From Diplodia intermedia (taxonomy: Eukaryota; Ascomycota; Dothideomycetes; Botryosphaeriales; Botryosphaeriaceae): DNA of 64,000 bases. Made by a program: the position numbers and the translations under genes. This document shows, piece after piece, positions 29,565-39,186 of the stretch. The first letter of the stretch is position 1. The number at the start of each line of letters is the position of its first letter. The notes under the pieces were generated by a model. The model worked only from the letters and a program-made list of their open reading frames with translations. It searched no databases and was not told the origin of the DNA. Location of the stretch: assembly GCA_021495925.1 (NCBI GenBank), contig JAKEKT010000053.1:186001-250000 (forward strand), written 5' to 3'.

Positions 29565-30705
29565 ATGAACAATCCCCAGTGTCAAGGCGAGTCGTCCTTT
29601 GGGGGCCGGTGCGGTAACCCATCGGCCGGTCCTCACTTGCTCCTGTGCAACCACCACCGGCACCAACTCCAGGTCGATCCACAACACTTTCGCTGGGCGC
29701 CTATCAATAGTGCACATCCGACCGGTCCAGACCCCGCGACGACGAACCCGTTCTCGCTTTCTGGAAATGGACAAATCAGCCATACCGTCGCCTCACACAC
29801 CAACCCTGCCCCCGGCAACTACTCGGTGCGCTGCCGCGGCGTGAACAACGACTGGTCCCACTGCCTGCAACGTACGAGTGCTGCCAACGGGCTGTGCGAT
29901 GAGCATCAGCCGGCGGCGGAGACTGACGAGGCCCCCAGCGACACAAGTGCCAGCACCACCGCTGTAACTCCATCTTCCTCGGCTGCAAGCTCAACTTCTG
30001 CAAGTTCGACCGCCACTGAGCGCGGCTCGACGGTGGGCCAGATCACCCCTGTGCGCTGCCACGGTCTAGACGGAGACGGGTCCCTCTGCCAGCGCTGGAC
30101 TGGTGCTTTCAACGGCATGTGCGCCGAGCACCAGCCCGTCCCCGCCGCTGTGGCAAGTGCCAGTACCACCGGTGCCACTTCATCCTCCGCTACGAGATCA
30201 CGTTTTGCTAGGTACCCCGCTCCTCGCGGCGACTCGACGGGCACGATCCCTCCAACCGTGCGGTGCCCCGCCACCAACAGAGATGGGTCGCTCTGTGCGC
30301 GGAGAGCGCGGACTTCCAGCCGGTTCTGTTCCATGCACCAGCCCGGCGTCGTTGCTGCGGCGCAGAATCCCCGTGCTGGTACCGTTGTGACTCCGGCTTC
30401 CGCCACTGCGGCTTCCACGACACTTACGGCGCAGATGCCTCGGAATGCTGGCTTTCGCTATACGCTACAGATTGTGAGTACATCCACCCCCGCTTCGAGC
30501 AAGGCAGTTGGACGTGAGCTGACGAGGGCATCTTTAGCTGCCTGGCATCAGGTTGATGTTGCACGTGAGGTGGAATGTGTGTGGGAGCATGGACGTCAAG
30601 TTCGACGTGCACTTTAGCTCGACTTGGGTGTCTGGCCTTGGTGGGCTCGTTTGCTTGCTGGTCGTCGGTATTGCTTCCGCCATCGTTGCTAAAATGGTCC
30701 GTTAG
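29565..30705 (+). CDS. Four-module Cys3His protein with C-terminal membrane anchor, 358 aa
   Basis: Exon 1 is 29565-30473 (303 codons). A 64-bp phase-0 intron follows (30474-30537; GTGAGT, branch GAGCTGACG, CTTTAG), and exon 2 is 30538-30705. Four modules of C-x9-C-x10/11-C-x2-H lie at residues 6-31, 90-114, 165-189 and 234-258 (for example RCHGLDGDGSLCQRWTG, FNGMCAEHQ). The last three are about 70 residues apart, joined by Ser/Thr/Ala-rich linkers. Exon 2 encodes LPGIRLMLHVRWN and a hydrophobic segment (about 334-353, GLGGLVCLLVVGIASAIVAK) just before the C-terminus, so the protein is probably tail-anchored with its modules in the cytosol. Reading through the intron loses the helix and ends at 30617. 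Function unknown. Confidence 0.85.
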
Positions 30706-31302
30706 CAGAGTGCCAGGGCTGACTGGTATCATTGGTACTCAAAAGCCTTTTGGTGCACTATTGGGGTATGGGATTGGCTGGTCACTGCGGATCTTTTTTG
30801 CCTGGTATTCACCTGATCATGCTGCAGTTTTATCCTAGCAGGTTCAAGTGTGACGGTGTGTATACGGGGGCTGCAATCGATGGAGCTACTAGTCTATGTT
30901 GTTATGCATTCAGTATATCAATTAATGTGGAGTCTTTCCTCTCCTTTCGCTCTGTATGATTTGATTGACCTGACTGGATTCAATCACACTGTGAAAGCGA
31001 ACTGGACTCGAGTTTGCAAGTACCAAACAGTGTCATGTTAGCACAGCTTTGACGAACGTCTAGAAGAGGCCTATAATGGACATTGTACGTGCACAACTTC
31101 AGAACCATCACTCTCACTAGGCTAAATCGGGTAACCACCACATGGGTTATGAGATATTCTTTCGGAACAAAGTCTGCCTCACCATAGTACTTATAGTCCC
31201 TTACCATCTGCTGCCATCTAAGCATCAGCACTCGGCTTCTGCTATCGCACTACCGCTTGTAGAATCTCTGGTTCCCACATCTAAGCACTGACAACCATCT
31301 GC
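30706..31302. other. Intergenic, nothing recognised
   Basis: Between two same-strand Cys3His genes; only short frames. Confidence 0.5.
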
Positions 31303-32400
31303 ATGAGCAACGCCGCCATGGAGAGTCAACGGTGCGAGGCCACTATTGGCGCGGGAGGCCGATGCTCTTTCAGAGCCACCAACCCCACGTTGCGTCTCTG
31401 CGGCACGCATGTGCGCCAGCAGCGCGACAACCCCGAAGCCTTCCGCCGGGCACCCATGCCTTCGCCCTCGTCCTCCCCTACCCCAAGCGCCGCGGCCCCC
31501 GAGCCTCCGTCGGTCCCACGCTCCCCCGCCAACCCGGGCGAGGTCCTTGGCGCCGCCGCCGTCTCGCAGCCCGCCACCTACCGCCCCCAGCGCCCCGCTG
31601 CCATCCGAAACCTCCAACCCTGGATGATGCCGCGCCCGCCTCCCCCTGCGCCGGCCGCCAACCGCCCCCGCCACCGCCGCCGTCGGACCCCCTTCCCCTT
31701 GTCTCCCACCCCACAGAACCCCTCCACCGCCGCGGCCGCCGTCGCCCGCCAGCTGGCCCGCATGGCCGCCGCCCCGGACGCGCCACCCCCACCCCCTCTC
31801 GCCGCGCACCCAGCCTTCCGCCATGACGTGGGTGGAGACTCCATGATCTCCCTCTCCGCTGGCCATACACCCGCACCCTTTGCGGCCGAGACGCTCCACC
31901 GTAGGCCCGCCTGGATGCGGCCGCGGCCCCTCCCCGCCGTCCTGCCGCAGCGTACGCCGCCGCGGCCCGCGGCCTACCGTCCCACCGGCGCGCCGGTTGC
32001 CGCTAATGCGGCGAACGCGCCGCCGCGGTACATCGGGCACTGGCGGCCTATCAACAGGCAGACGGAGGAGGCGGCCCCGCCGCGGTACATCGGGCACTGG
32101 CGTCCCATCAACAGGCACTCGGAGGAATACACGCCGTCGCCGACGCCGTGCCCCGTGGTGCCGCAGCGCTGCGATAAGGTGCACCGGAACAGCGGCCGCA
32201 GGTGCCGGAACATGACGGAGATTGCAAATGGGTACTGCTTCGCGCATCAGCCGAGCGATGCAGGTGACGGCGAGGAGAGCCCGGTGGGCGGCGCGTGTGG
32301 GGTCATGGGATGCGGCGGTGAGAGCTTTGAGCCTGAGAACGAGTATTGCGAGGAGCATCAGTGGATGTTGAGGAGGTTGATCGGGCTGAACGGGTCGTAG
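31303..32400 (+). CDS. Three-module Cys3His proline/alanine-rich protein, 365 aa
   Basis: Two starts compete: ATG 31303, or ATG 31318, which has a perfect GCCGCCATGG context and removes five residues. The first module is Cys11, Cys21, Cys33, His36 (RCEATIGAGGRCSFRATNPT). A long Pro/Ala/Arg-rich, disordered middle (about 40-270) follows. It holds a 19-residue direct repeat, PPRYIGHWRPINRQTEEAA, encoded by 57-bp units at 32020-32133. Two more modules close the protein: Cys290, 301, 312, His315 (RCRNMTEIANGYCFAH) and a shortened one with Cys332, 337, 349, His352 (CGVMGCGG, EYCEEHQ). No membrane segment. The antisense frame 31225-32445 is a GC-driven shadow. Function unknown; the fourth member of the local family. 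Confidence 0.82.
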   Translation: MSNAAMESQRCEATIGAGGRCSFRATNPTLRLCGTHVRQQRDNPEAFRRAPMPSPSSSPTPSAAAPEPPSVPRSPANPGEVLGAAAVSQPATYRPQRPAAIRNLQPWMMPRPPPPAPAANRPRHRRRRTPFPLSPTPQNPSTAAAAVARQLARMAAAPDAPPPPPLAAHPAFRHDVGGDSMISLSAGHTPAPFAAETLHRRPAWMRPRPLPAVLPQRTPPRPAAYRPTGAPVAANAANAPPRYIGHWRPINRQTEEAAPPRYIGHWRPINRHSEEYTPSPTPCPVVPQRCDKVHRNSGRRCRNMTEIANGYCFAHQPSDAGDGEESPVGGACGVMGCGGESFEPENEYCEEHQWMLRRLIGLNGS

Positions 32401-33657
32401 GCTAGGCCCACGCTTGATCGGTTCCATCACTCTTGGAGCGTGCATAGCTTTGTTTGTTCTGGACGGCTTCAGGTGGTGTTTGATACGCCGCGACTATTCT
32501 TTATGCTCTCCTGTCGAGACAGCCATCTGCGGCTGCCTGCCTAGCAGGATTCCGGCTGCGAGATTGTGTCTTGGTTTCCTTTTTTCTTTGTTTTCCTGAT
32601 TTACTGTTGCTTTGTCTCATATTGGGCATCAACATGTTTGTTCCGCATAAGAAGGACGGGGAAGCTTTCGGGCTCAGCACTGATAACAGTCATCTCCCCG
32701 TGACTTTCTTTCTCAACTTTTGGCTTATGCAGTAGATTGATTAGACTTCGGCGTTTGGAGTTTTACTTTTAGAATGACAAAATATCCCTGAACTTGTGGC
32801 TGCATCTACTGTGATAATCATGAATGACTCATGTTTGGCAGATATAGCCTCGGCCGGTGAACTAACTACACGGGGACAGTAGAAAAGACGGTTAGAAGCT
32901 TCTTGATCTTAACCGGAAACGCCCGACGAAAATGCTGCACTCCCCGTTCCACACACTCGTATAGGGAGACTCTGGTGACTGAGAGAGCGGGCTCCATCTC
33001 GTATTCGGCTCTGCTACGGATCTTATAAGCATATCACAATACTTTCGTACTCATCCGTCAATGCTTGCTATCCCGGTCTTCTGCTATTTGCCACCGGTAA
33101 CTGACGTTTTCATCTCTCTAAATTCTTCGAGCAACAAGGCTATTTTAGTAACCAAACATTTATTGTATCGCAACAAAGAAATTGACTACGCAAGCCCTTG
33201 CTCCGCATAAAGCCGAAATGGTTTAATTGGTAGTCATCTTGAATGGATATGTCAGAACTCAACGGCCACGTTAGATTATATTAAAACAGCTATTACATGG
33301 AGATAGAAACAGTATCACTACCCATTCCTCGGTCGTGACCATGAAGAAACATATATGATGAGTATAGCTTGTTGTTCTATGCTATACTAGCTTATCTAAA
33401 ACGGTACGGGAATTGCCTAGGTTAAGGTCAGCCGAGGACAAAAAGAGTCAGGATTTATATAACCTAAAGCTCATCGAAGCAAAAATAGAAGACTGATTAG
33501 TATTTCACGACTCGAAGTTCAAGAAAAGTTGCGTTTGATGATTGTAAGATTGTTGTTTTCGAATTTTTTTTCCAACAGTTTCGTCCACTTTCTTTTAATT
33601 TTTTTTTTGAGAACGAACCCTACACACCGTTCATGATCAAGCTTATCGCTGGCACAT
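32401..33657. other. Long intergenic region, nothing recognised
   Basis: AT-richer than the flanking genes, with T runs near 33560-33610. No gene, RNA or repeat seen. Confidence 0.5.
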
Positions 33658-34125
33658 TCAGCGACCCTTGGAAGAGCGGATACGATTCTCCACTTCCTCA
33701 ATGAAAGCCCGATCTCTCTTACTCTGCCTCTCCCAAGCCTCCTCGGCCAACTTCTTCTGCTTGAGCGCCTCCTTGAGCTGCTTCTCCAGTTCATCAGACC
33801 TCTCCAGCTGGTCTAGATACGCCTGCCTGAAGTCCATGGTATGCTCAGCACGGTTCGCCTCAGCAGCATTGGCCCTCTCCTCGAAGAAGATCCGATCGCA
33901 CCAGAGCCTGTTGATTCTGTCGCAGAGTTTAGCATTGGCCTCATACAGCTGCGTGTTGTCGCTCTTCAGGCGATCAACCTCGCACATACTGGCTGCCCAG
34001 AGGTCATGTAGATTGTTCGCATGCTGCTCGACGCTCGACACTCGCTTCTCGAGCTCCTTCCGTTGCTCTTCCCATAGCTTGCGCTCTGCAAGGAGCACTT
34101 CCTTAGTGAGGTCGGTGGAATCCAT
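33658..34125 (-). CDS. Coiled-coil protein, 155 aa
   Basis: Start at 34125 (MDSTDLTKEVLLAERKLWEE). Almost the whole chain is heptad-patterned: RKELEKRVSSVEQHANNLHD, NTQLYEANAKLCDRINRLWC and LDQLERSDELEKQLKEALKQ. The C-terminus is basic (RIRSSKGR). No other domain is present. A TATATAA-like sequence lies on this strand about 32-40 bp upstream of the ATG (34157-34165), so the leader may be very short or the element is chance. It belongs to the lineage-specific coiled-coil genes that recur across this window, but no sequence kinship with the others can be claimed by eye. Confidence 0.78.
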   Translation of the reverse strand: MDSTDLTKEVLLAERKLWEEQRKELEKRVSSVEQHANNLHDLWAASMCEVDRLKSDNTQLYEANAKLCDRINRLWCDRIFFEERANAAEANRAEHTMDFRQAYLDQLERSDELEKQLKEALKQKKLAEEAWERQSKRDRAFIEEVENRIRSSKGR

Positions 34126-34640
34126 GCCGTTGTGGAAGGAGCGAGAGCCGCTGTTGTTATATAGCTGGTGAAACTTAGATCATGTTCAGTTACAAACTTG
34201 AAGCTCTTTCGTTTTGCGTATAATGGCGTTGTAAAAATCTTTGTACAAAAACATTGGTTCAAGATTTTCTGATCCGAGGTTCAGCTTCTAGATGTGAGAC
34301 GCTCGTCATATTGATGATGAAGCAGGATGATCGATAGGTGAAGGCTGCTGGTGGTACTTTATAGCACCACCTGGTAGCAAACTACGCTAGTCCCAATCGA
34401 TCTACATAAAGCAAACAACCCGCCGTAGCCTCACAAAGGGAGGCCTGCCTGGCCTGCCGGTCACATATTATTACAATGCTGCCACAATGCACATGGACTG
34501 TCAGAATATGACACTACGATCATAACATGACTTGACCCAGAGTATGATCTGTCGCACAGGTAGAGCCCACGACTAACGATTGTACCGAACTTTCGATTCG
34601 GTGCAAAAATGAAGCTAAGCCAGAGAGACGGCGTCCAGCT
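34126..34640. other. Intergenic
   Basis: Promoter side of the coiled-coil gene at 33658; nothing else recognised. Confidence 0.4.
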
Positions 34641-35615
34641 GGAAGTAAGCAAGTGTATCGATGGATGACCAACTCATGCAAATTGTGCCCACCGTACTGC
34701 GCACCAGTGGCTACGGCGGGCGGAGCGGCCTTTTACGATGAACCTCCGAGGACCGCCGCGTTGCAGTATTCCTCTTCAACTTCTACACGCGATCCTTCCT
34801 CTTTTCCTGCCACCGGTGTAACTCCTACGGGAGACTCGTCCATTCAAGAAACAATCCCTCGATACACTTAATCTACTTTCCAACCTGCCGATGTTTAATC
34901 AAGGCCACACATTTCCCACGGGCGCTCCAATACACATGGAGCAAAACAAGTTTACTAGAGACAGTAGACTCAACCAAACACAGCCAACGATGCCCAAAGG
35001 CTCATCCCCACTGTGCCCGTCGAATATAAAATCAACATCCAGCAACTTTGTGAGAAAGGAAAGACTGTATTGTTGACGACGGAGCGTAATGTCTACGCGA
35101 CAGAGGAAGTGAAAGCGCCCCTTCTCCCTCATAGCAAAACGCCACGCCGCATCTGGTAATATGCGCTCTCCAGAGCACTGGTATGCACTCAAGCTACTCC
35201 TACGGCAATCGATGGAGGGCGGATCCCAAACGCCGATAAACTCAATCATGTATGCATCATGGACAAGGACTACCAAGACAGCTTCGGTAGCCATGGCAGG
35301 TGAGCAAAACTGTGGCTCCCCCGTCGCAGCACGGACAGACACCGATCTGCAGACTCATATGAGTTGCTTGGAGGCGATGGAAATAGCGCGGCGCTCCGTG
35401 CGGCGTTGGCCATCGCGGAAGCCGCAGGCACTGCCACCGGAGTGCCGAGCTCTTCATCGGCTCTTGGCGAGGCTAGGCAGGTACTATTCACGGGTTCCAG
35501 TGTTTGTTTTGGTGGGAGATAGGCAGTGGAGACGACAGACGGCGGCAAGGATGACCAACGGGCCAGTGAGATGAAGTACGTGGAGATTTGTGGAAGGTCT
35601 CGCGAAAATCATGGC
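34641..35615 (+). pseudogene. Decayed protein-coding gene with many C-to-T type stops
   Basis: One reading frame (codons starting at positions divisible by 3) is coding-like for nearly 1 kb but carries stops at 34869, 34896, 34956, 34965, 35157, 35301, 35520 and 35613. Between stops the text is coherent: NSCKLCPPYCAPVATAGG, IPTVPVEYKINIQQLCEKGK, NADKLNHVCIMDKDYQDSFG, YELLGGDGNSAALRAALAIA and TTDGGKDDQRASEMKYVEIC. Each of the first seven stops is one C-to-T change from Gln or Arg (CAA/CAG/CGA). Short GT..AG intervals could remove two of them (39 bp at 35301, 42 bp at 35520), but not the others. I recognise no family. The final stop may be the original one. Confidence 0.6.
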
Positions 35616-36124
35616 TGACGCGGGATGGATGCGCCCATCCTGTTGGAGACGACGAAGTAGAATGCAGTGCTGTATGAGTCAGCGTTTCATCGCAGGGAGT
35701 GGTGGTTACACGGCTGACGATGTCCCTCGCATCGATGAAGTGCCAAGTGCCGCTTTGTGTCCTGGCGGCACAGCTTCCTAGGCGCCACCCCTCAGTCTTC
35801 ACTGTATCTGCAGGCCATCCGAGCGCGTTTGATGTGCGGGGGTATGGACTGAAGAGTTTCTGGGCCGAAGAGCGTGGACGGGATTGTGGATACAAGGCGA
35901 GGTTGACAGGACAGGGACAAGACTGTGCAGAAGTTTGCTTGGTGCCAGTCGCGTCTCACAGCAACGCGTTTCGTCACGTCACGTCAGGTTGCACAAGACG
36001 GCGGTTAAGGTTTGCAGCAATCGCAGCCACTCCGCTCGCTTCACCTTCCATCCCACCCCAGCACAAACCAAACCACCGCCGGACGCCCAATCTCGCGCCC
36101 ATCCACCGCACTGCCAGCTCCACC
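35616..36124. other. Downstream of the pseudogene; leader of the next gene
   Basis: The pseudogene frame stays partly coding-like to ~35715 (TTK-stop-NAVLYESAFHRREWWLHG), then fades. The rest is upstream sequence of the chromodomain-like gene. Confidence 0.4.
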
Positions 36125-37159
36125 ATGCCCAGAAGCAAGTTCGCCAAGGATGCGCACACCAAACGCGAGACCTTTGCGGCCGCGGCCATCCTTGATGAAA
36201 AGGGCAATCGCTACAAGATCGCCTGGACCGCCATCGATCCAAGGACAAACGAGCCCTTCGAGCCGTCGTGGGAGCCCAAGCGCTACGCCAACGCCGCTCT
36301 CAAGTACGAGTGGGCTGCCAAGAAGGCGCTCGAGAGGCAGAAGCTGAAGCATATGGAGTCTGTCTCTGTCACCACCGGTCCAGCCATTAACGAGCCTGAC
36401 AGCCCCAAGGCATGTGCCGAGAAGCCCTTGTCCGCGCCGAACAGGCCCAGCGCCCCGAAGCCACTGACAGACAAGCCCACCACAACGCGCACCGCCAGAG
36501 AGAAGCTTGCCAAAGCGAGGGCAGCAACATCGAAGGCTACAACCCACCATGCCGTCACGCAAGCGCTCCCGACCGACGAGCGTGCCAAAGCTCCCACGTC
36601 CCACCACCCTACAAAAGAAACGACCGCGATCGACATATCCGACACCGAGTCCGTCTCCACCAACTCTTCGGCTACCGACACGCCTGTCCCCGGCGGCTCT
36701 GTCTCTATGAAGCCCTCCATCGCCAGCTGCCAGCGCGAACACAAGCACACACCGAGTCGTGACGAGCGTCAGGCGGGAAACAAGGTGGAGGGATACACTG
36801 GACACAATGGCAAGGCGCGGCAGCACGGTAGCTCAAGCCCATCTTCCTCCACCACCACCAAAAAGCGCAAAAGGCAGAGCGGCACTGGCTGGACCAAGCA
36901 ACACACCGTCCGCCGCCGCCGCAAAGTGCAGCAGTCCCCGGAGTATGACGTCTACTACGAGGCGCGCGGCATCGTGGACGAGTCCGCGGACAAGTATCTC
37001 GTTTCCTGGGCGCCCGATCCGCTAACCGGCAAGGAGTTTGCGGATACATGGGAGCCGAAGGACTATGTCGTGCCGCTGATGGTCAAGGCGTGGGAGCAGA
37101 AAGGGATGCTTAGGAAGGCAGTGGAGGCGGAGGAGGGGGCGTGGGGGATGAGCGGGTGA
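36125..37159 (+). CDS. Double chromodomain-like protein, 344 aa
   Basis: Start at ATG 36125 in CACCATG context (MPRSKFAKDAHTKRE); the frame is open upstream to 35699 but that part overlaps pseudogene DNA. Two similar domains lie at the ends: residues ~18-68 (ILDEKGNRYKIAWTAIDPRT, then PSWEPKRYANAAL) and ~277-327 (GIVDESADKYLVSWAPDPLT, then DTWEPKDYVVPLMVKAW). Both show the chromodomain order: Tyr-x-hydrophobic-x-Trp strand, a TWEP/SWEP motif, then a helix. An insert DPxTxxxF before the WEP is shared and atypical. Between them is a ~200-residue disordered Ser/Thr/Lys linker with a KKRKR nuclear signal. Chromatin binding is inferred from the family; the aromatic cage residues cannot be confirmed. 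Confidence 0.75.
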   Translation: MPRSKFAKDAHTKRETFAAAAILDEKGNRYKIAWTAIDPRTNEPFEPSWEPKRYANAALKYEWAAKKALERQKLKHMESVSVTTGPAINEPDSPKACAEKPLSAPNRPSAPKPLTDKPTTTRTAREKLAKARAATSKATTHHAVTQALPTDERAKAPTSHHPTKETTAIDISDTESVSTNSSATDTPVPGGSVSMKPSIASCQREHKHTPSRDERQAGNKVEGYTGHNGKARQHGSSSPSSSTTTKKRKRQSGTGWTKQHTVRRRRKVQQSPEYDVYYEARGIVDESADKYLVSWAPDPLTGKEFADTWEPKDYVVPLMVKAWEQKGMLRKAVEAEEGAWGMSG

Positions 37160-37719
37160 TGTTGCTGTGTAAGTGGTGGTAGGAAGAGGTTGAGGGGAGA
37201 CATTTGCCAATCTATCGACGTGTAAGCTGGAACCCATTACTGGGCTTGGACAACGATTTACGTGTTATTCTCCGATTTACGCTTTCGAGCCTTTTACTCA
37301 CCCACGGTCTTCTTCGCCATAATTTCTCGCTTTCTTTACGCAAGAACTTACTCCTATATCTTTTCGGGAAGATCATTACTGTCGTCAGATAATACGTCAA
37401 CTGGGATCCTCTGTGGCTTCGATTTTGGCCTGGTTGCCGTCCTTAATCATTATCTTGGGCGCATTGGGGCTGTTTCCTAACGAACCTGACTGTAGTCTCT
37501 TTATTTGCTTGAGACCATGACTGTTTCCACAACTTGTACGAATGTATCACATATGTAGTAACAGTGATTCCTTCGTGGCGTGAATTTACGGGTTTGGAAG
37601 TCTTTGGCGGTGGCGCAATACCTGGCGACAACCATCTAACCGTGCAGGTAGCTGTTCGAGCACCCAACATGGCAAAATCGACTTGTAGCAGGTTCAGAAT
37701 ATACGACTCTGATTAACCA
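37160..37719. other. Convergent 3' intergenic region
   Basis: Between the ends of the chromodomain-like gene and the membrane protein gene. Nothing recognised. Confidence 0.5.
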
Positions 37720-39186
37720 TTACAAAGTTTCTCCAAAAACCCAACTTTCGCCTACAGCCCGACCGACCTCGTCGTGGATCTCAGCCCCTTTCATGCAGGA
37801 GGTCCGCCTAGCTTCCTCGAGAATGGAACACGATTTGCTCTTCCTCTCTTGATGCCCCAGTGACGCCTCAACCTCCCTCACAACCCTTAACGCGTTCCCT
37901 GCAGCCTTGACCGCCCATCGCAAATGCACCTCATAATCACTCAGCAGCTTCACGTGCGTCCGGAAGTGCCTATTCTTGCAATCCGTCTCCGTCGCCAGTC
38001 TCATCCAAAACCTCGCCAGTACGCCGCGTACGTACACGTTGCGTCCCGGCTCCGTGCTCATGCCGAGCAGCACCAAGACATCCTCGATACGCCTGTGCTC
38101 GGTCTGCATGGTTATGAGAGCGGTGTTCAGGTCGTGCATGATGGAGACCAGCTTGGGCATCTCCCATGCCGTCCAATTGGAGGGCTTCGGGACGAGGAAG
38201 AGCTTCAGCGGGTCGTTACGGAGGAGAAAGAGGGGGTCGAGAATTTGGGAGAAGAGACGGTCGTGGAGGCCGGGTGGGGGAGAGGAAGCGAATTGTCGCA
38301 TGAGCCGTTTGCTTTGCGGTGGGAGGTGCGGGATGAGTGGGGCGAAACGCGATTTGAAGTTGTTGTTGAGCCTGCAGTTGGAGCGGGTTAGTGGGAACTC
38401 GTGATGATGAGACATGATGGTCACGCATGCGAACCTTTTTGCCGCTTCTCCTGCGTCGATGATGTTTATGAGGGCCATGTGGATGTCGTCCCGCTCCTCC
38501 AGTCTGCTGTTTCTGACGTATATCGACAGATCCCGAAGAGCGTGGTCGCTGTCGTTCAGCAGCTCCACCAGCGTGCCCGCGTACCCTGGCTCTCCGTCGT
38601 TGTGGACAAGCACGTCCGGAATATCCTTCCATGGCGCAAGAAGGTCACAGAATCCTCCAGGTTCTTTCAACATGCTGAAGCTCACATTTTTTGGGGGTGT
38701 GGAGCCTGGCCAGATCGAGAACGGAATGTCGATGGATTGATCGTGTGGACTGCAGACGAGTTTCGTGATGATTGTAAGGCCCGATCCGTAGAAGTAGAGC
38801 ACAACGTAGAAAAGAGCTGCACATGAGATATATCGACCGAATGAAAAGTAAAATGGACTCAGCGGGTTCACCTTCGCAGCGATGGGCGCGGGGCTTTGTG
38901 TTACTGGTGGTCCTGATGATGGGACTGGTCCTGGAGAAGCGACTGGTGAAGAAAAGACTGGTGAAGAAGCGCCCGGTACTGGAAAAGAGTCTGCTTCTGA
39001 CGGTAGACTTGATGATGAAAGGCTGCCTCCTGGTGGAGTAGTGACTGCTCCCAAGGAGAACCTTTTTCCAGAAGAAGGGCTTGACTCTGCAGATTGCCAG
39101 GGCACAAGCACCCGGAGCTGTTCTGACGCCGGGCGTGGCCGATTTCGCCTTGCTGGCCGTGGTACCGTGGATCCAGTTGCCTCCAT
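37720..39186 (-). CDS. Hypothetical single-pass membrane protein, 488 aa
   Basis: Start at 39186 (MEATGSTVPRPARR). Residues 1-110 are disordered, Ser/Pro-rich, with basic N-terminus. One membrane segment lies near 113-145 (SCAALFYVVLYFYGSGLTII). The rest (about 340 aa) is mainly helical: DVLVHNDGEPGYAGTLVELL, NDPLKLFLVPKPSNWTAWEM and, near the end, a long helix with RWAVKAAGNALRVVREVEAS. A hidden 63-bp intron is possible at 38372-38434: it ends with a good CACTAAC branch and CTGCAG acceptor, but its donor (GTTCGC) is weak; removing it keeps the frame and deletes FACVTIMSHHHEFPLTRSNC plus one residue. Family unknown. Confidence 0.75.
   Translation of the reverse strand: MEATGSTVPRPARRNRPRPASEQLRVLVPWQSAESSPSSGKRFSLGAVTTPPGGSLSSSSLPSEADSFPVPGASSPVFSSPVASPGPVPSSGPPVTQSPAPIAAKVNPLSPFYFSFGRYISCAALFYVVLYFYGSGLTIITKLVCSPHDQSIDIPFSIWPGSTPPKNVSFSMLKEPGGFCDLLAPWKDIPDVLVHNDGEPGYAGTLVELLNDSDHALRDLSIYVRNSRLEERDDIHMALINIIDAGEAAKRFACVTIMSHHHEFPLTRSNCRLNNNFKSRFAPLIPHLPPQSKRLMRQFASSPPPGLHDRLFSQILDPLFLLRNDPLKLFLVPKPSNWTAWEMPKLVSIMHDLNTALITMQTEHRRIEDVLVLLGMSTEPGRNVYVRGVLARFWMRLATETDCKNRHFRTHVKLLSDYEVHLRWAVKAAGNALRVVREVEASLGHQERKSKSCSILEEARRTSCMKGAEIHDEVGRAVGESWVFGETL

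Noticed and set aside
31225..32445. 406-codon minus-strand frame
   Set aside because: Antisense of the three-module Cys3His gene in GC-rich DNA; Gly/Arg-rich low-complexity product.
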